Notes under the pieces: model-generated | Told to the model about the DNA's origin: nothing | Seen by the model: the letters and a program-made list of their open reading frames with translations, nothing else | The model's database searches: none | Program-made: the position numbers and the translations under genes | Shown here: in pieces, positions 20,312 through 31,800 of the stretch | Position numbering within the stretch: position 1 is the first letter of the stretch | How the letters are laid out: each line of letters begins with the position of its first letter | Assembly: GCA_020744225.1 (NCBI GenBank) | Contig: JAGMWG010000002.1 | Coordinates: forward strand, 2,542,001 to 2,606,000 | Reading direction: 5' to 3' | Origin: Paraphoma chrysanthemicola | Lineage: Eukaryota > Ascomycota > Dothideomycetes > Pleosporales > Phaeosphaeriaceae | Length of the DNA stretch: 64,000 bases

Positions 20312-22420
20312 TCACTTGCCCTCTGCTTTGGCGATAAGCTTCTCGTCCAATCCGACCGGCTCCCATACGCTCTTGTCCTTCTTGTCCTGAACCCATAGGA
20401 TGTCGCCTTTGAGATAGGCAACAGCGCCGCCTCTTCCTGTTGCGCTTGCCGTGACTCTGAATAGGGGCAGACCAGTCTTGTCGTGGGCTTCGCGTAAAGG
20501 TATCAACAGCAGGTTCTCCTCGGCACAGAACTCCTCGACGACGTCCTTGAAGGTCGGCTCTTCGACTTGTGCCGCCGGACGAGGCGGTTCCTTGTTGATG
20601 GATTTCGAGAACTGAGGTGCTTCTGGAGACGCTCGAGCGCTCTCGACACGGGGTGCTGGTAGACTTGTCAACCTTGCATCGCCCAGATCCAGAGCTTGGT
20701 TGATGAGTGTGTATGCCTCGTCCCAACAGGAGGCAACAGAAGGCAGGGCGTTGATGCTCGTTCCGAGGATCTCGTCGCGCCACCACTCAATCCATTTCTG
20801 GACTTCTTCAAAGACCACTTCTGCGCTCGAAAGCCATTGATGGATGATGTCAAGGAATTTGGGGAAGAATTGTGCCCTGAGCAATTCGCCAATGACTTGG
20901 TCAGATACTAGGCCTTTCCACGCAAAGACGGCTTCAAGAGGCGCCAGGTCTTGCTCTGCTGGATTGACCTCAAGGTTGTCGCGTAGGTAAGCTGCAAAGC
21001 GTGGAACGAGATGCGAGGTCAATAAATGGTCGAACTCCGCTCTGCCAAATACCTTCCTCCAGGACTCCATACCTGCAAGAGGACCTCGTGATAGATCAGT
21101 AGACTGCAAGGCGTGGCGGAGCTTGCGCTTGATCTCTGCAACAAGGCCGGAGCCTTTGGGATCCAGGTCGGCGGGTGGTAGGTAAGGAAGCCATTCCACA
21201 ATCCACGTATGAGGGCTCTTCTTGAATTTTCGCGGATTCCACTCGTGAACCGATGTCGACAGCTTGCGAGTGACCTGGGAAAGCACTCGTCTGGCGACAA
21301 ACGGCGGTAGAACTGGTGTCCAGGTCTCGAGCAGATGTACCATTGGATGCGGATCCTTAACGTCCCACTGCGTGACCGCTGAACTGACTTGTGGTAGCCA
21401 GAGCTTCAGCATCATTGTTTCGTATGAGGATGTCGTCCCTCGCTTGATTGCCTCCTCTTCCTCGATGACATTGCGCGCCACGAGTGCTTCTGACGGATGG
21501 GTATATGCTTGTGTGGTAGTTCTCCTGCTCCGCGGCTGGACAACGTCTGAGAGTTCGGAGAAAGCGGCGGCCACATCCTCGAGTGCAGTGTCCAGCGGCG
21601 ACCATGAGCTTATGATGTCCGAGAAGTGTGGGTGCAGAATGGCGATCGACTCCCGGTGCAGAGATTTCGACGGATATGCGGCGCGTAATGACAAAAGGCC
21701 TATGCATGCATCTTTGAATGTGCTCGTGCGCAGTGATAGGAGCCTTGTACGGATGTCCTCTGCCTCATCCATCTGTCGCTCTAGCGCATCCAACTCTTTT
21801 TCTAGTGCCCATTCCTGCGCCGGAATAGTCTCAGCTTCAATTTGCAACTCCTCGAAAGCTTCGGAGAAACTGTTCAGATCTCGTCGAACACGAGCCTGCA
21901 GGGAGCTTTCGAAGGGTACAATGTCGGCGCCGCGCAGAGACACGCCCGATGTAGGCGTGGAAGCGCCCGTTGTTGCATCGATGATGGACTGCAGCGCGAG
22001 TGGCACATGCATGCCAGCGGCCTCCATCTCAAAGACTGTCTTCTTCGGCCTCGGCACTGTTGTTCGCGCCTCTCCTCTAGCCTTGGCCTTCTTCTCCTTT
22101 TTCTTCCTGCGCTCTTCTTCAGATGTATCCACGTATTCCTCGCCATTGGCCTCTGCTTTTCTCCGTTCTTCGCGGCGCTGTTGCTCGCTCTTCTCGGCCA
22201 CTATACCAACACCGCCCTTGGTCCCGCGCATTACGACCTGAATGGGCTCTGAGATACCCTCGCCCTCTCTCCCAAGGCCGCCCTCTCCCTTGTAGCCCAT
22301 CTTCGCCATGAGCTTCGCGCCAAAGCCGGCCTTGAGTTTTGCGCTGCCATCGTCGAGCTTGGGCTTCTTCTTGGGCTCCTGCCTGAAGGTGCGCTTGCGC
22401 TTCTGGCCGTCGCCCTCCAT
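20312..22420 (-). CDS. NTR1: Spliceosome disassembly factor Ntr1/TFIP11
   Basis: A G-patch protein that activates the helicase Prp43 to take apart the spliceosome after splicing (Ntr1/Spp382 in yeast, TFIP11 in animals). One exon, 702 residues from the Met at 22418-22420; a longer frame to 22573 adds an unlikely leader. The basic N-terminus (GQKRKRTFRQEPKKKPK) precedes a G-patch at ~24-70 with its glycine pattern (FGAKLMAKMGYKGEGGLGRE). The rest is the large helical TFIP11/GCFC-type domain (WLPQVSSAVTQWDVKDPHPM, LETWTPVLPPFVARRVLSQV, WIVEWLPYLPPADLDPKGSG). The nuclear location is inferred from the family. Divergent from the Met-rich gene. Confidence 0.93.
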   Translation of the reverse strand: MEGDGQKRKRTFRQEPKKKPKLDDGSAKLKAGFGAKLMAKMGYKGEGGLGREGEGISEPIQVVMRGTKGGVGIVAEKSEQQRREERRKAEANGEEYVDTSEEERRKKKEKKAKARGEARTTVPRPKKTVFEMEAAGMHVPLALQSIIDATTGASTPTSGVSLRGADIVPFESSLQARVRRDLNSFSEAFEELQIEAETIPAQEWALEKELDALERQMDEAEDIRTRLLSLRTSTFKDACIGLLSLRAAYPSKSLHRESIAILHPHFSDIISSWSPLDTALEDVAAAFSELSDVVQPRSRRTTTQAYTHPSEALVARNVIEEEEAIKRGTTSSYETMMLKLWLPQVSSAVTQWDVKDPHPMVHLLETWTPVLPPFVARRVLSQVTRKLSTSVHEWNPRKFKKSPHTWIVEWLPYLPPADLDPKGSGLVAEIKRKLRHALQSTDLSRGPLAGMESWRKVFGRAEFDHLLTSHLVPRFAAYLRDNLEVNPAEQDLAPLEAVFAWKGLVSDQVIGELLRAQFFPKFLDIIHQWLSSAEVVFEEVQKWIEWWRDEILGTSINALPSVASCWDEAYTLINQALDLGDARLTSLPAPRVESARASPEAPQFSKSINKEPPRPAAQVEEPTFKDVVEEFCAEENLLLIPLREAHDKTGLPLFRVTASATGRGGAVAYLKGDILWVQDKKDKSVWEPVGLDEKLIAKAEGK

Positions 22421-22899
22421 TTTCAAGTGCGCGCCGAGAAATGTATCGCGTGCGGTGTCGCCGTAGTAGAGAGACACTAAGATGAGAGGTGGTGGCCAAG
22501 GTTTGCGATGCTGCCGAGTGTTGATGTCGCTTTCGGGGTAGTCGCGACCTTGACGTCCAAGCGACAAAGACACGTAATCGGCGTCGAACTGGCGTCCAAA
22601 GGCTGTCGAATGTGCGCTGTTCTCCTGGGACTCGTCGCTCCCAGTGCGGAGGATTGGTAAATTGTGGTCGCAAGTCAGTCGCGAAAGTTGCCCGCCAAGC
22701 GACCGTTAGACTCCAGCGCTCCCGTGTTACCCTTGCAACCGCGCCGCGCTATTATTGGAAGCCCCAGCGACCAGTCGCGGTCATCCATGCATGTTTCGGT
22801 GAGACCTCAACACGCCGTTTCCTCCTATCTCTGCACCGCCAGAAACAAACCTCACCTCCCTTTGCTGCCTCCGCTGGGCGCTCTCCCTGTCTGCCCGTC
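22421..22899. promoter_or_regulatory. Divergent promoter of NTR1 and the Met-rich protein
   Basis: 479 bp between two head-to-head starts. No TATA box is obvious; the plus-strand leader is pyrimidine-rich before the ATG at 22900. Frames reading through it (from 22612) are extensions without protein character. Confidence 0.4.
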
Positions 22900-25800
22900 A
22901 TGGCGTCGCCGCCAATTGTGCAGCCCGTGCCTGCGCGCTCGCCTGAGAAGACCAATGTCAACCTGCGCCATCCCATACCCGATCTGCAGTCCTTACAAGG
23001 GGCATATGTCGGCAACATCGAGAGACTGGAAGAGCACGCAGAACGCATGAGCGAGTCGGGCTCGGATCTCGGCGAAGAGATCCGCAAACTACACACAGAG
23101 CTGAAGCGGTCAGACAGCCGACAGTCGGTCGACGGACCCTCGCGGCAGTTCAGCACCCGCAGCCGCAATGTTTCGACCAGCTCACATGCAAATTCAATCG
23201 TCGACCTCAACGGCAACGCACGCTGGGGCGGGTACTCGCCGGGCGGATATGTGACATCACCAGTGGGCTCGCTCCGCTCCGGATCATGGTCGAACCCCTC
23301 GGCCCCGGTACAGCGACAGCGATCCGAGTCCAAGGCCTCGCGATTGGGACAGGTCATGCATCCTCACGAGGTAGCAGATGACAGTAACGGTTTCAGTAAC
23401 CACCCGGGATCGCCACAGTCGCTCAAGTCCGCACCGCTCGCCATACATCGCTCAGATTCTCCGCCACCGCAGGACACCCGCAGAGTCTCGTCATTCACCC
23501 GGAAATATGACGAGATCGCAAATGAGCTCCGCGACGAGCTGCGCAACAGTGTCATACTCGATCATCAGCCCTCTCACGCCGACAACGACCATAATCAGTA
23601 CGCGAACCACCACGATTACCCAGACCGGCCGCCGACCGCAGCCTCCACCGACACCACCCGACAAGCACGCACACTGTGGCAGGACTTTGACGGCGTACAT
23701 TGCCCAGACACTGTTCCAGAGGAAGAGCCTACGCCGTCCCAGGGCAGCCACAGCCGACATTCGAGTTACAACAGTATGCTGCGGCAGCCGCACGATGCTC
23801 AGCCACGGGGCGCTCCACCACCGGACGACAGCATGGTCTTCTATCCTGCCCCCGTGCCCAAGATGCTCAACCTCCCAAAGCGCCTGTCACAGCTGCCTGC
23901 GGCTAACATACAAGCACGCCGGCGCACTCAGCTCCTGGACTCAATGCAAGCCGAGAAGCGGCAGTCGGCACCGCTCATTGGTGAGATGTTGGGGGAGCCC
24001 TCGAAACCAGCAAAGCAGAATCGGAAGAGTATGGCTGGTCTTCCGCCCCAGCTGCGTGCGAGTGCCTACTTTGACCAAGTGGCACCGGCTCAAGAGTTTC
24101 CCGTCCAAGGAGAGTCTGCCGAAGACACTCTTGACAGCATTTTGAACGCCTCAGCACGCGCACCCGTGTCAGCCTTCACGGACCATCCATTCGCTGGACA
24201 CGTCGGCAATGAAGTGTACGGTCCAGAGCACAAGCGCAGAGCTTCCAAGTTACCCGAGATACCACCCACGCTGGAAGAGACGCGAAGGCGGAGCTCGTTC
24301 TTGATGCTCGACACCAAGCGCAACTCGAGCGGCGACCCACTGAACAAGTTGAAGAAGCGTAACAGCTCAGCAGACATGAACTTGCTCATCGTAAAGGCAA
24401 GTGAAAGTCGGATGAGTCTTGGTGCTGAACTCGACGAGCATGATGCAGATGCTAGGGGCCCGCAGGCCCAGGATGACGATGCACATTCAAGACGATCCTA
24501 TGATGACCACGAGGGGCGTAACCCAGATGATGTCTACGACGAGGAGCACATGGACGATGAGCCTGAAGAAGAAGAAGAACCAGAAGAGCCACAATACTTT
24601 GGCGCTCCAACGACTTTGCTCGCCGAACTGCAAATGCGCAAGGCGAAGCAAAAGACCCGCAACATGAATTATGCTACTCTACTAGAGCAAGGACAAATGC
24701 CTACGCACAGGACATTGCTTGAGCTCGACGATATAGCCGAAAGGGAGAAGCAGAAACGTCTGAAGAAAAAGGTCAATCTTGCATGGGAAGCCCAAGGTGA
24801 AGATGACGACTCTGACGACGATGTACCTCTTGGCGTTTTATATCAGCAGAACAAGCCAGCTAGGAATGACTGGGATCGACCCATGGGTTTGATCGCTCAG
24901 CGAGAGCTCGAAGATCAAGAGCCTCTCAGCCGCCGTCGCGCTAGGCTTCGGGGAGATCCTCCGAACCAACGAGGACTCGGGCCGTCAGCCAGCCAGGCAC
25001 ACCTCGCTGTTCCTACTACGACTACGCCTGGGCCGGAGACTGATGAAGAAGAGGGCGAGACCTTGGCTGACCGCATGCGTCGATTGAGAGAGAAGAAGGA
25101 GCTGGATACGGCTCTGGGCGAAGATGTTCGCAAGAGCACCATCAGCATGGACTTTGCTAGTGAGATGATGAATACCATTGGTGCACCGGCAGACGCAGAA
25201 AAGGACAAGGACGCTCCAAAACCAACACCATCACCGGGCGTTGAAGAGGAGGAGACTCTCGGTCAACGCCGCGCTCGCCTGCAGGCCGAGGCTGCAGCTC
25301 GTGATGGAGAGGCACCTACGCGTCCGGGTCTCCGCCCGAGCATAAGCATGGCCGATGTGCTCTCCGCGAATCCAATCGATGTTCACAATCAAGCTCGCAA
25401 GGTCTCGGATCAACAGCTCATCGCACATCTACCAGCAGGTAGTCTCCTGCAGCAAAATGTCAAAGCCGAGGAGCGCCGGAAAGCTGAGCGCCTACAATCC
25501 AACATGCGCTCATCCAGCTTCGGTGCATACGACCCCCTGATTCGCGCCGCGCCCGAAAAGAACGACGAAGACACACCCCTCGCCCAAAAGATCCAAGCCT
25601 ACAAGAACAAAATGTCCGGCGTAACCCCGGCTCAAGCTCCAGGCATGATGCCCAACCCCATGGCCAATATGTCCTCCATGACACTCAACAACCCCCGCCA
25701 ATCCGTCATGGGCATGAACAACATGGGCATGATGTCGCAACCCAACCTCAACATGATGCCCCAACAACAGCAAATGATGCCCATGAACATGCCTATGATG

Positions 25801-26022
25801 GGCATGCAGCCCGGCATGCAGTTCCCATACCCGCAAGCAAATGGCATGCAGCAGCAACAACAGCAGCATATGATGAATATGCAAATGCAGATGCAAATGG
25901 GTATGGGTATGAATGGGATGATGATGCCAATGGGTATGAATGCTATGGGCATGATGATGCCGCCTATGGATCCGAGACAGCGGGATCAGATTGATCGGTG
26001 GATGTCAGGGATTCAGCACTGA
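22900..26022 (+). CDS. Disordered protein with Met/Gln-rich tail
   Basis: One exon, 1040 residues from the ATG at 22900 (an upstream in-frame ATG at 22612 would extend into leader sequence). The N-terminus holds a conserved-looking helical segment (HPIPDLQSLQGAYVGNIERL, then a coil). The middle is Ser/Pro/Arg-rich with several charged helices (LADRMRRLREKKELD, QRRARLQAEAAARDG, AEERRKAERLQSN) and an acidic run (EEEEEPEEPQ). The last ~115 residues are extremely Met- and Gln-rich and end DPRQRDQIDRWMSGIQH. I do not recognise a domain. The tail suggests a condensate-prone or prion-like module; this is inference. Confidence 0.85.
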   Translation: MASPPIVQPVPARSPEKTNVNLRHPIPDLQSLQGAYVGNIERLEEHAERMSESGSDLGEEIRKLHTELKRSDSRQSVDGPSRQFSTRSRNVSTSSHANSIVDLNGNARWGGYSPGGYVTSPVGSLRSGSWSNPSAPVQRQRSESKASRLGQVMHPHEVADDSNGFSNHPGSPQSLKSAPLAIHRSDSPPPQDTRRVSSFTRKYDEIANELRDELRNSVILDHQPSHADNDHNQYANHHDYPDRPPTAASTDTTRQARTLWQDFDGVHCPDTVPEEEPTPSQGSHSRHSSYNSMLRQPHDAQPRGAPPPDDSMVFYPAPVPKMLNLPKRLSQLPAANIQARRRTQLLDSMQAEKRQSAPLIGEMLGEPSKPAKQNRKSMAGLPPQLRASAYFDQVAPAQEFPVQGESAEDTLDSILNASARAPVSAFTDHPFAGHVGNEVYGPEHKRRASKLPEIPPTLEETRRRSSFLMLDTKRNSSGDPLNKLKKRNSSADMNLLIVKASESRMSLGAELDEHDADARGPQAQDDDAHSRRSYDDHEGRNPDDVYDEEHMDDEPEEEEEPEEPQYFGAPTTLLAELQMRKAKQKTRNMNYATLLEQGQMPTHRTLLELDDIAEREKQKRLKKKVNLAWEAQGEDDDSDDDVPLGVLYQQNKPARNDWDRPMGLIAQRELEDQEPLSRRRARLRGDPPNQRGLGPSASQAHLAVPTTTTPGPETDEEEGETLADRMRRLREKKELDTALGEDVRKSTISMDFASEMMNTIGAPADAEKDKDAPKPTPSPGVEEEETLGQRRARLQAEAAARDGEAPTRPGLRPSISMADVLSANPIDVHNQARKVSDQQLIAHLPAGSLLQQNVKAEERRKAERLQSNMRSSSFGAYDPLIRAAPEKNDEDTPLAQKIQAYKNKMSGVTPAQAPGMMPNPMANMSSMTLNNPRQSVMGMNNMGMMSQPNLNMMPQQQQMMPMNMPMMGMQPGMQFPYPQANGMQQQQQQHMMNMQMQMQMGMGMNGMMMPMGMNAMGMMMPPMDPRQRDQIDRWMSGIQH

Positions 26023-26786
26023 TGAATTCCATAAGGCAAAGCAGAGAGGTAACTTGCATTTACACATAAAGTGTAATATTTGTAGCGTTTGATTGTTTCG
26101 GGATATCTGGCATGCATGGTAGATAGATAGCATATGTTGGCGTTTCTCTGGGGGGCATTCATACGACATTGGCATCGTACTGCATTGTTTTTTGGGTTGG
26201 CTATTGGGTGGATTAATCATGTGTATGACTGGTTTTGGGGATATGTGAGCGTGGAGTGGTTATTAAGGTATGGGTGTATACATGGGGCTTTTGGCTGCTA
26301 TATACGTATATATCATGCTTCATATTATCATGTTATCATTTTATTGTGTTTGAGATACTTTTCTGTTTGAACAGGTTAGGAGGGTAGGTTTCCTGTATGC
26401 TAGAGATTGGCGAGCATTAGGGAAACTAGGCAAAGCAAACACTGAGATGTGGCCGTTGCGAGTGGAGTGATTTTATGGGGCATGTATCGCGACGTCTGAA
26501 TACTGTGTTCCCCCCCCCCCCCCCCCCAGAAGTTTTGTGCAAGCGAGAATTCTTCACTTATAGTGAAACGGCTAGGCATCTACAGCAAAATGCGTGTCAA
26601 ATAGCTGATTGCACTCTAGGTTTGCTAGGAAAGTCGCACTCTCGAGGCCGTGCGCGCGTGGCGATGTCTCTACTGCTGTAGTCTCGCTTGCACAAAAGTT
26701 CCGGGGAAGATCACAGTACGGCTTGGTCGACATTCAAGTGTTCAATGTGCGGGTACTTGGCTGTCTCCTAGTCAGAATTATGCTAC
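26023..26786. other. Spacer with poly-C tract
   Basis: Convergent 3' flanks of the Met-rich protein and ankyrin gene A. T-rich and simple, with an 18-base C run near 26.5 kb. No gene is supported. Confidence 0.5.
26510..26527. repeat. Homopolymer C18
   Basis: Eighteen consecutive C residues interrupt an otherwise mixed spacer. Such runs are length-unstable and prone to assembly error. Confidence 0.95.
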
Positions 26787-27750
26787 TTATTCACCACCAC
26801 CACCCAACAGAGCAACTAGTTCGTGGTCTCTCGGCAGCCTCTGTGCATGCATTCTAGCCGAGATTCCAAAGTTCGACTTTATATCTGGATCAGCGCCGTG
26901 TGCGAGCAGCCATTGCGCTTCTTCTACACATCCCCCTCGAACAGCATAAGACAGTGGTGTGCCATCACAAGCCCGACCACCAGATGTGATCTCAATCATA
27001 TCGTCCATACCATTAACATCAAATCCAAGGTCGTTGACCAAGTACTCCAGCATCGGAACACGGCTGATGCCAGGAACACCACTTAGATCTGGCAATGCGT
27101 AGCCGTGACTAGCTGCATAGTGCAAAGCTATTGCGCCCTTAGCATCGGCTCCGTGGGAAAGCAACAAAGCAAAGGTCTCCGTCGAGCAAAATGCCGCGGC
27201 CATGTTAAGTGTCCAGTAGGAATTTGGTTCAGGTCGTGCATTGATCAAGGGGTTTCGTGCTATCAAAGGCGGCCCGAGTCTTGGATCTGCTCCATGGGCC
27301 AGCAAGTATCGGATACACGCTTCATCATTGCGCTGGAGCACCAGGCTGCATGATTGTTATCAGTGCGATGATTCGAAGGAAACCGGGATCGACTTACGGA
27401 AGAAGGACTGCACCTGCGGGCATTCCGGTATTCACGTCGTACCCAGATTCAACTAGGAGCTTGACGGCCTCAAACGATGCAGAAGCGTACTTGATGGTGA
27501 ATGCATCCCACGTCGCACCTTTGCTCAGCATTCGACTTGCAAGATCAAGGTGATTGCCTTTCAAGGCTTCGTTGAGGCCGAAAGTCAATGTTCCAGCATC
27601 GCGTCTAGATGCCAGTCTTTCAGCCAGGGCAATGTCGTTGTTCTTGCAAGCGTCCAGGAACGCGGCTAGATGTTCATCGCCAGGATTGCCAATTTTGGCG
27701 TATTGGAGGCCAGTCTGTGCTCCTTTTAAGAGCTTCTGAGCCATGTTCAC
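26787..27750 (-). CDS. Ankyrin-repeat protein A
   Basis: Exons 27398-27750 and 26787-27345 join over a 52-nt GTAAGT...CAG intron, giving 303 residues with five to six ankyrin repeats. Examples are DEHLAAFLDACKNNDIALAE, VKLLVESGYDVN, CIRYLLAHGADPRLGPPL, FALLLSHGADAKGAIALHYA and VEEAQWLLAHGADPDIKSNF. There is no signal peptide, membrane segment or second domain, so it is a cytosolic protein-binding solenoid of unknown partner. It is a paralogue of the ankyrin gene at 49214-50149: many segments match and the intron lies at the same phase and place (after VLLP/VLLG). Confidence 0.85.
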
Positions 27751-28830
27751 TCTGGTGGTTGGGGTTGAGGTTGTGGTAGAATGGAAGATTCAGAGCGAGG
27801 TTGACTGCATGAGAGTGGCCAGGGAACGACAGCATTAGTGCGGCGAAGCCAAGAAAGTTGTTTCACAAAGTCACCGATTGGATTCGCGCCGCAATATCGA
27901 GTGCATATGTTCGGTCATTTTCAGTGTGCTCATGGTCGGGATGCTACGCCGCAATGCATAGCCTCTATCTAAGCACTTGGAACTTATGGCGGCCCGTGCT
28001 GGCGTTTAACGTCACTTTTCAGCAGCGGTCGATCAACCTCTCCCTTTCTACCACTGTTTGCTTCTTCCAGCTTTGGCGCTCACGTGCAACCCATGCCTTC
28101 CGAGGTGACAAGTACACAATTTTGAATGATGATCACCATGAGGCTTTCTTACGCCGGCAATTGAAGCATGTGAATGTTTGCGTGCTGCAAGATCTCTGCG
28201 CTGCTCTTGACACGGCTCTCTGTTGTCCCCAAAATCTTGTCAGAGCACTCAAGTCGCGCCCCGCTGCATGGGTCACACCTGTATGGTGTATGAAGATTTG
28301 AATCTCCATGTGCCGAAGACATGTGACACCGTGCACGTTCTCGTGCCAGACGTTTGGAGGCAGGAGGATGCCTACTTCCGCGAAAGACAGCGTTCGACCG
28401 AAGGCGACTTGGTGTCGTAAGCGCTTCGAAAAACCAGATACTATGAATATCTTGCCATTTTAAGGCCATTCCAATCACCGCAGAAGAGGATGAAACGTCG
28501 ACAGCGTTTTCCCGGCCCCATTCTCGTAACAATACCCGGCAACCGCCCCCTTCGACTGAAAAGGGTACCACGCCACAGAAGTGGATTTTCTTCGAGTTCG
28601 TAAGGCAGAGTTCTTGAGGCACGGTCACTAGTTTCAAGCAATGGTCCTGATATCCTCGCCGCCTGTCGGCGCTTTTCCGGTCCATTCGATGTGCCGCAGG
28701 GCAGTGACTACATGCAGTCTAATTTGTCTTGACTGTGCCTCCAAAGACATGTGATATTATATCAAAGTGTGGTGCACCATGAACTCTCGCATGTCCGCGA
28801 GCCCTCTCCTCATACAACCCGTTTGGCGCC
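27751..28830. other. Spacer, possible zinc-finger relic
   Basis: No intact gene. On the minus strand around 28130-28380, two different frames show zinc-binding patterns (YRCDPCSGARLECSD, a C-x2-C-x6-C; and TFTCFNCRRKKA) that cannot be joined into one convincing exon. This may be a decayed regulator or chance. Confidence 0.35.
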
Positions 28831-31800
28831 ATGAGATTCTTTCTCGGAGAACGCGTTCTCGGCTTGTCAGCCATGCAGTCTTTCATTGTTGCAGCTCAGG
28901 TAGCCAATGGCACTGGCGGTGGGACAATGACGACTCAAGTCATGCCTCCGTTCCCCATACCGGTAAATGCAAGCAGTAACTCCACTGTATCATGGACGCC
29001 ATCTATCTTATCGTCTGCAACAAAACATGCCACTGTATTGAACACATCTTGGTCCCTCGGCATTGGCTCTTCGGCCACGCACCCCCCTGGACTGGATTCT
29101 ATAACAGCTTCATTGCTATCAACTAAGCTAGATAAAGACACGAAATCGATTTGGCCCATGCTGAGCACCACACCATCTTTGACATTGTTGCCCAGTTCAG
29201 GGATCTCAACGTTGAAATTCACTTCCGCATTGAACCGCCCTCCGACAACTATCCACTCGGCACTGAACTCCAGTGTGGCTGAATCATCCGCCTTGGGAAC
29301 TTCAGTTCTTGGACCAAGCACACAAGCACTCTCGACCATTGAGGCGTCTTCAACTCGTCAAGGAACGATCTTGCCGCCTGCCATTACACCTCCACCATCT
29401 ACATTGACGGCTGTAACTTCTGGAGGTACCAAGCCTCAGTCCAGTGCTTCCGAGCTCTCCCTAGTAATGGTGGGTATGTACCCCTTCTTACATGAATGGA
29501 TCAACCAGCCAGAAGCTCCTCAAGCCACCGCGGTCACAAATGAACTCGCGATCATCATTCCGAAGGCGGTCGACTTCTTGGCAAGACTACCAAAACCTAC
29601 TGATGGGATTGAACCTTGCGGATCAGACAAACGCCGGCGAAGCGATTTTGCGGTTTTATCAAACCGGCCAATGAACAAACCAAGGTTTCTGGATGGCATG
29701 TTCAAGACACTCTTTTCGCTTGTCTCATGTGTCATCGACACTACCAACAAGATCAAGGACGGCATTGCACAAGGAACTTCGGGTGCTGTGGACATAGTGA
29801 AGCACCTGGAAAGCGAACTACGGCCAATGATTGATGCCCTCAACGAAGCCGATCCCAACGATGAGTCCACACCGTCCCCTTCCGCATCAGAAACTCCCGC
29901 AACATCACTATCGAGCTCCTCCTCCTCCTCCTCCTCCTCATGTGTCTTGCGAACCATTAGTAATTGCAATGTTGGTTGCACTGCGATTGCGACTACAACC
30001 CTGGCCGGCCCTAACCGACGAGCCGAGAGAGACGCATGTACGACCTCTTGTGGACCACCTATAACTAAGTGCGGGACGACCGGAGTGACCTCAACGTCGA
30101 CAGTAACTTCTACAACCACAGCGTACAAATTGTGTTCTCCGGACTGTACTGATTGTAATGCCAATCCTCGTAAACCACCAAGTGGGACGATCCTTCCAGG
30201 TGCGGTCTCCAGAGCCAGTAATGGTCTTCCATGGGTACCAGGCCCTACTCTGGCCGCGGTTGATGGGAACGCACTTCCTGAGATTGCCAGAGACATTGCA
30301 TCTAAAGAAAGTGGTTCCCCAGCCATGGCGGTGGAGAGACGGGGTCTCACAAGCCCACAGGATTACAATGGTACGTGTATATTCAGAGTACCTGGATTAT
30401 TTTTCATGCCAGGAACAGATCATTCAGATCGCGTTCGATAAACACGATGCTGACTAGTGACAGGAGACGTCTATGTATGGCTCATTGGACAAATAGGTGC
30501 AAGCCTGAACGAGCTTCAACACGGAAATTGGGTGACTCTGACAACGAGTTTCAGTCACCAACTCGGCGACAAACCGGATATTTGGACCCTCAGAGACTTG
30601 TACGGCTGCACTTCTGTGATTGTGATCTCTCGAAAGCGGATGTTTCTGAGTCATGTATATGAGAGTCCCTCAATGTTTTACCCACAGAACTTCCCGACGC
30701 ACGTGCTGGACGCACTCCGACATGGATCAGCTGGTGTTCCCCAGGGCTTGAACACATTCACGGGACCAGGCGGTGACTTTGAAGATACTCCTGAGAACAA
30801 AGTGCGTGCATTCATCATAACTCCATCGAGACGGCAGGCACAAAACCCGCTTTACAACGATCTGCAGTATCCTGGTGAGGTGGATCGCATCAAAAGCATG
30901 TTGACCGAAGTACTTGGGCGTAGCGATACTCTTACGATTCCGTATGCTCCTATAAGTGGGGCAGACCCGGCTCTGGTTTATCCGAACGGAAAAGTCGTCA
31001 TTCAGTACGATCCAAAGGCTGCATGGCTGGGACGAGCGGATGGCAGCTGTAACAGTCAAGTCGCGGGAATCGAGCTGTGGTTCGAGGACAGTCCGCGGCA
31101 CCGGTATCGAGACAGATGGGCAGCTTTGCCTAACCAGCTCATGGCACCCAACATTGACCCGACACCGACTCCGAGCGCATTAGGAGGCCCTGTAAACATC
31201 GCAAATGCGCCGAGCATTCGCATGTTAAGAGGAAGGCATGTTACGGATGTAGACGAGGAAGAGTGGAATGAGATCAGACACTTGCTCAGGCGTGAAGATG
31301 GCGGGTCTTGTCCTCTTCAAAGCAAGAGCCAGGCGGTTTCAACGGGAGCTGTCATATCCAAGTCACCTGCCACTTTTCGAACATCGTTCTTACCATCTGT
31401 CGGCAGCAACGTAGGCACGGAGACGCTGCAATCGGTAGTTTCCGCGTCCTCAGCTCTCTCGACCCAAGTATCTCAGTCACCTATGCCGGAGTCTCAGTCA
31501 AGTCTTATCGCATCTCCATCGTCCTCGGTCATTGGTTCCAGTACGTACACAGCAACGCCTATACTGTCTCCTCCGCCCTCTTCTCCGCCCTCTCCTTCGC
31601 CCTCTCCTTCGCCCTCGCCATCACCATCGCCGTCGCCATCTCAAGTACCACCTCCACCTCCACCAATTACTCCAAGCAAAGCCATATCCATCATGGTTCG
31701 ATACTATCCTACCAAGCGAACAGACGACAACGACAACCTCAACAATTGGGCCTTCTTCGAAACCCCTGTAGGCAAAAAAGCCAACGGCTGCACGCAAATG

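Noticed and set aside
21264..22241. 325-codon plus-strand frame
   Set aside because: Exactly antisense to NTR1, Ser/Arg-rich, no conserved features: a shadow of the real gene.
28133..28685. Zinc-finger-like fragments on the minus strand (C-x2-C-x6-C and CFNCRRKKA)
   Set aside because: They are in two different frames, cannot be joined by plausible splice sites, and the second cluster halves are absent. At best a relic.
29520..30350. 276-codon minus-strand frame
   Set aside because: Antisense to the secreted protein, whose frame, signal peptide and splice junction are coherent.
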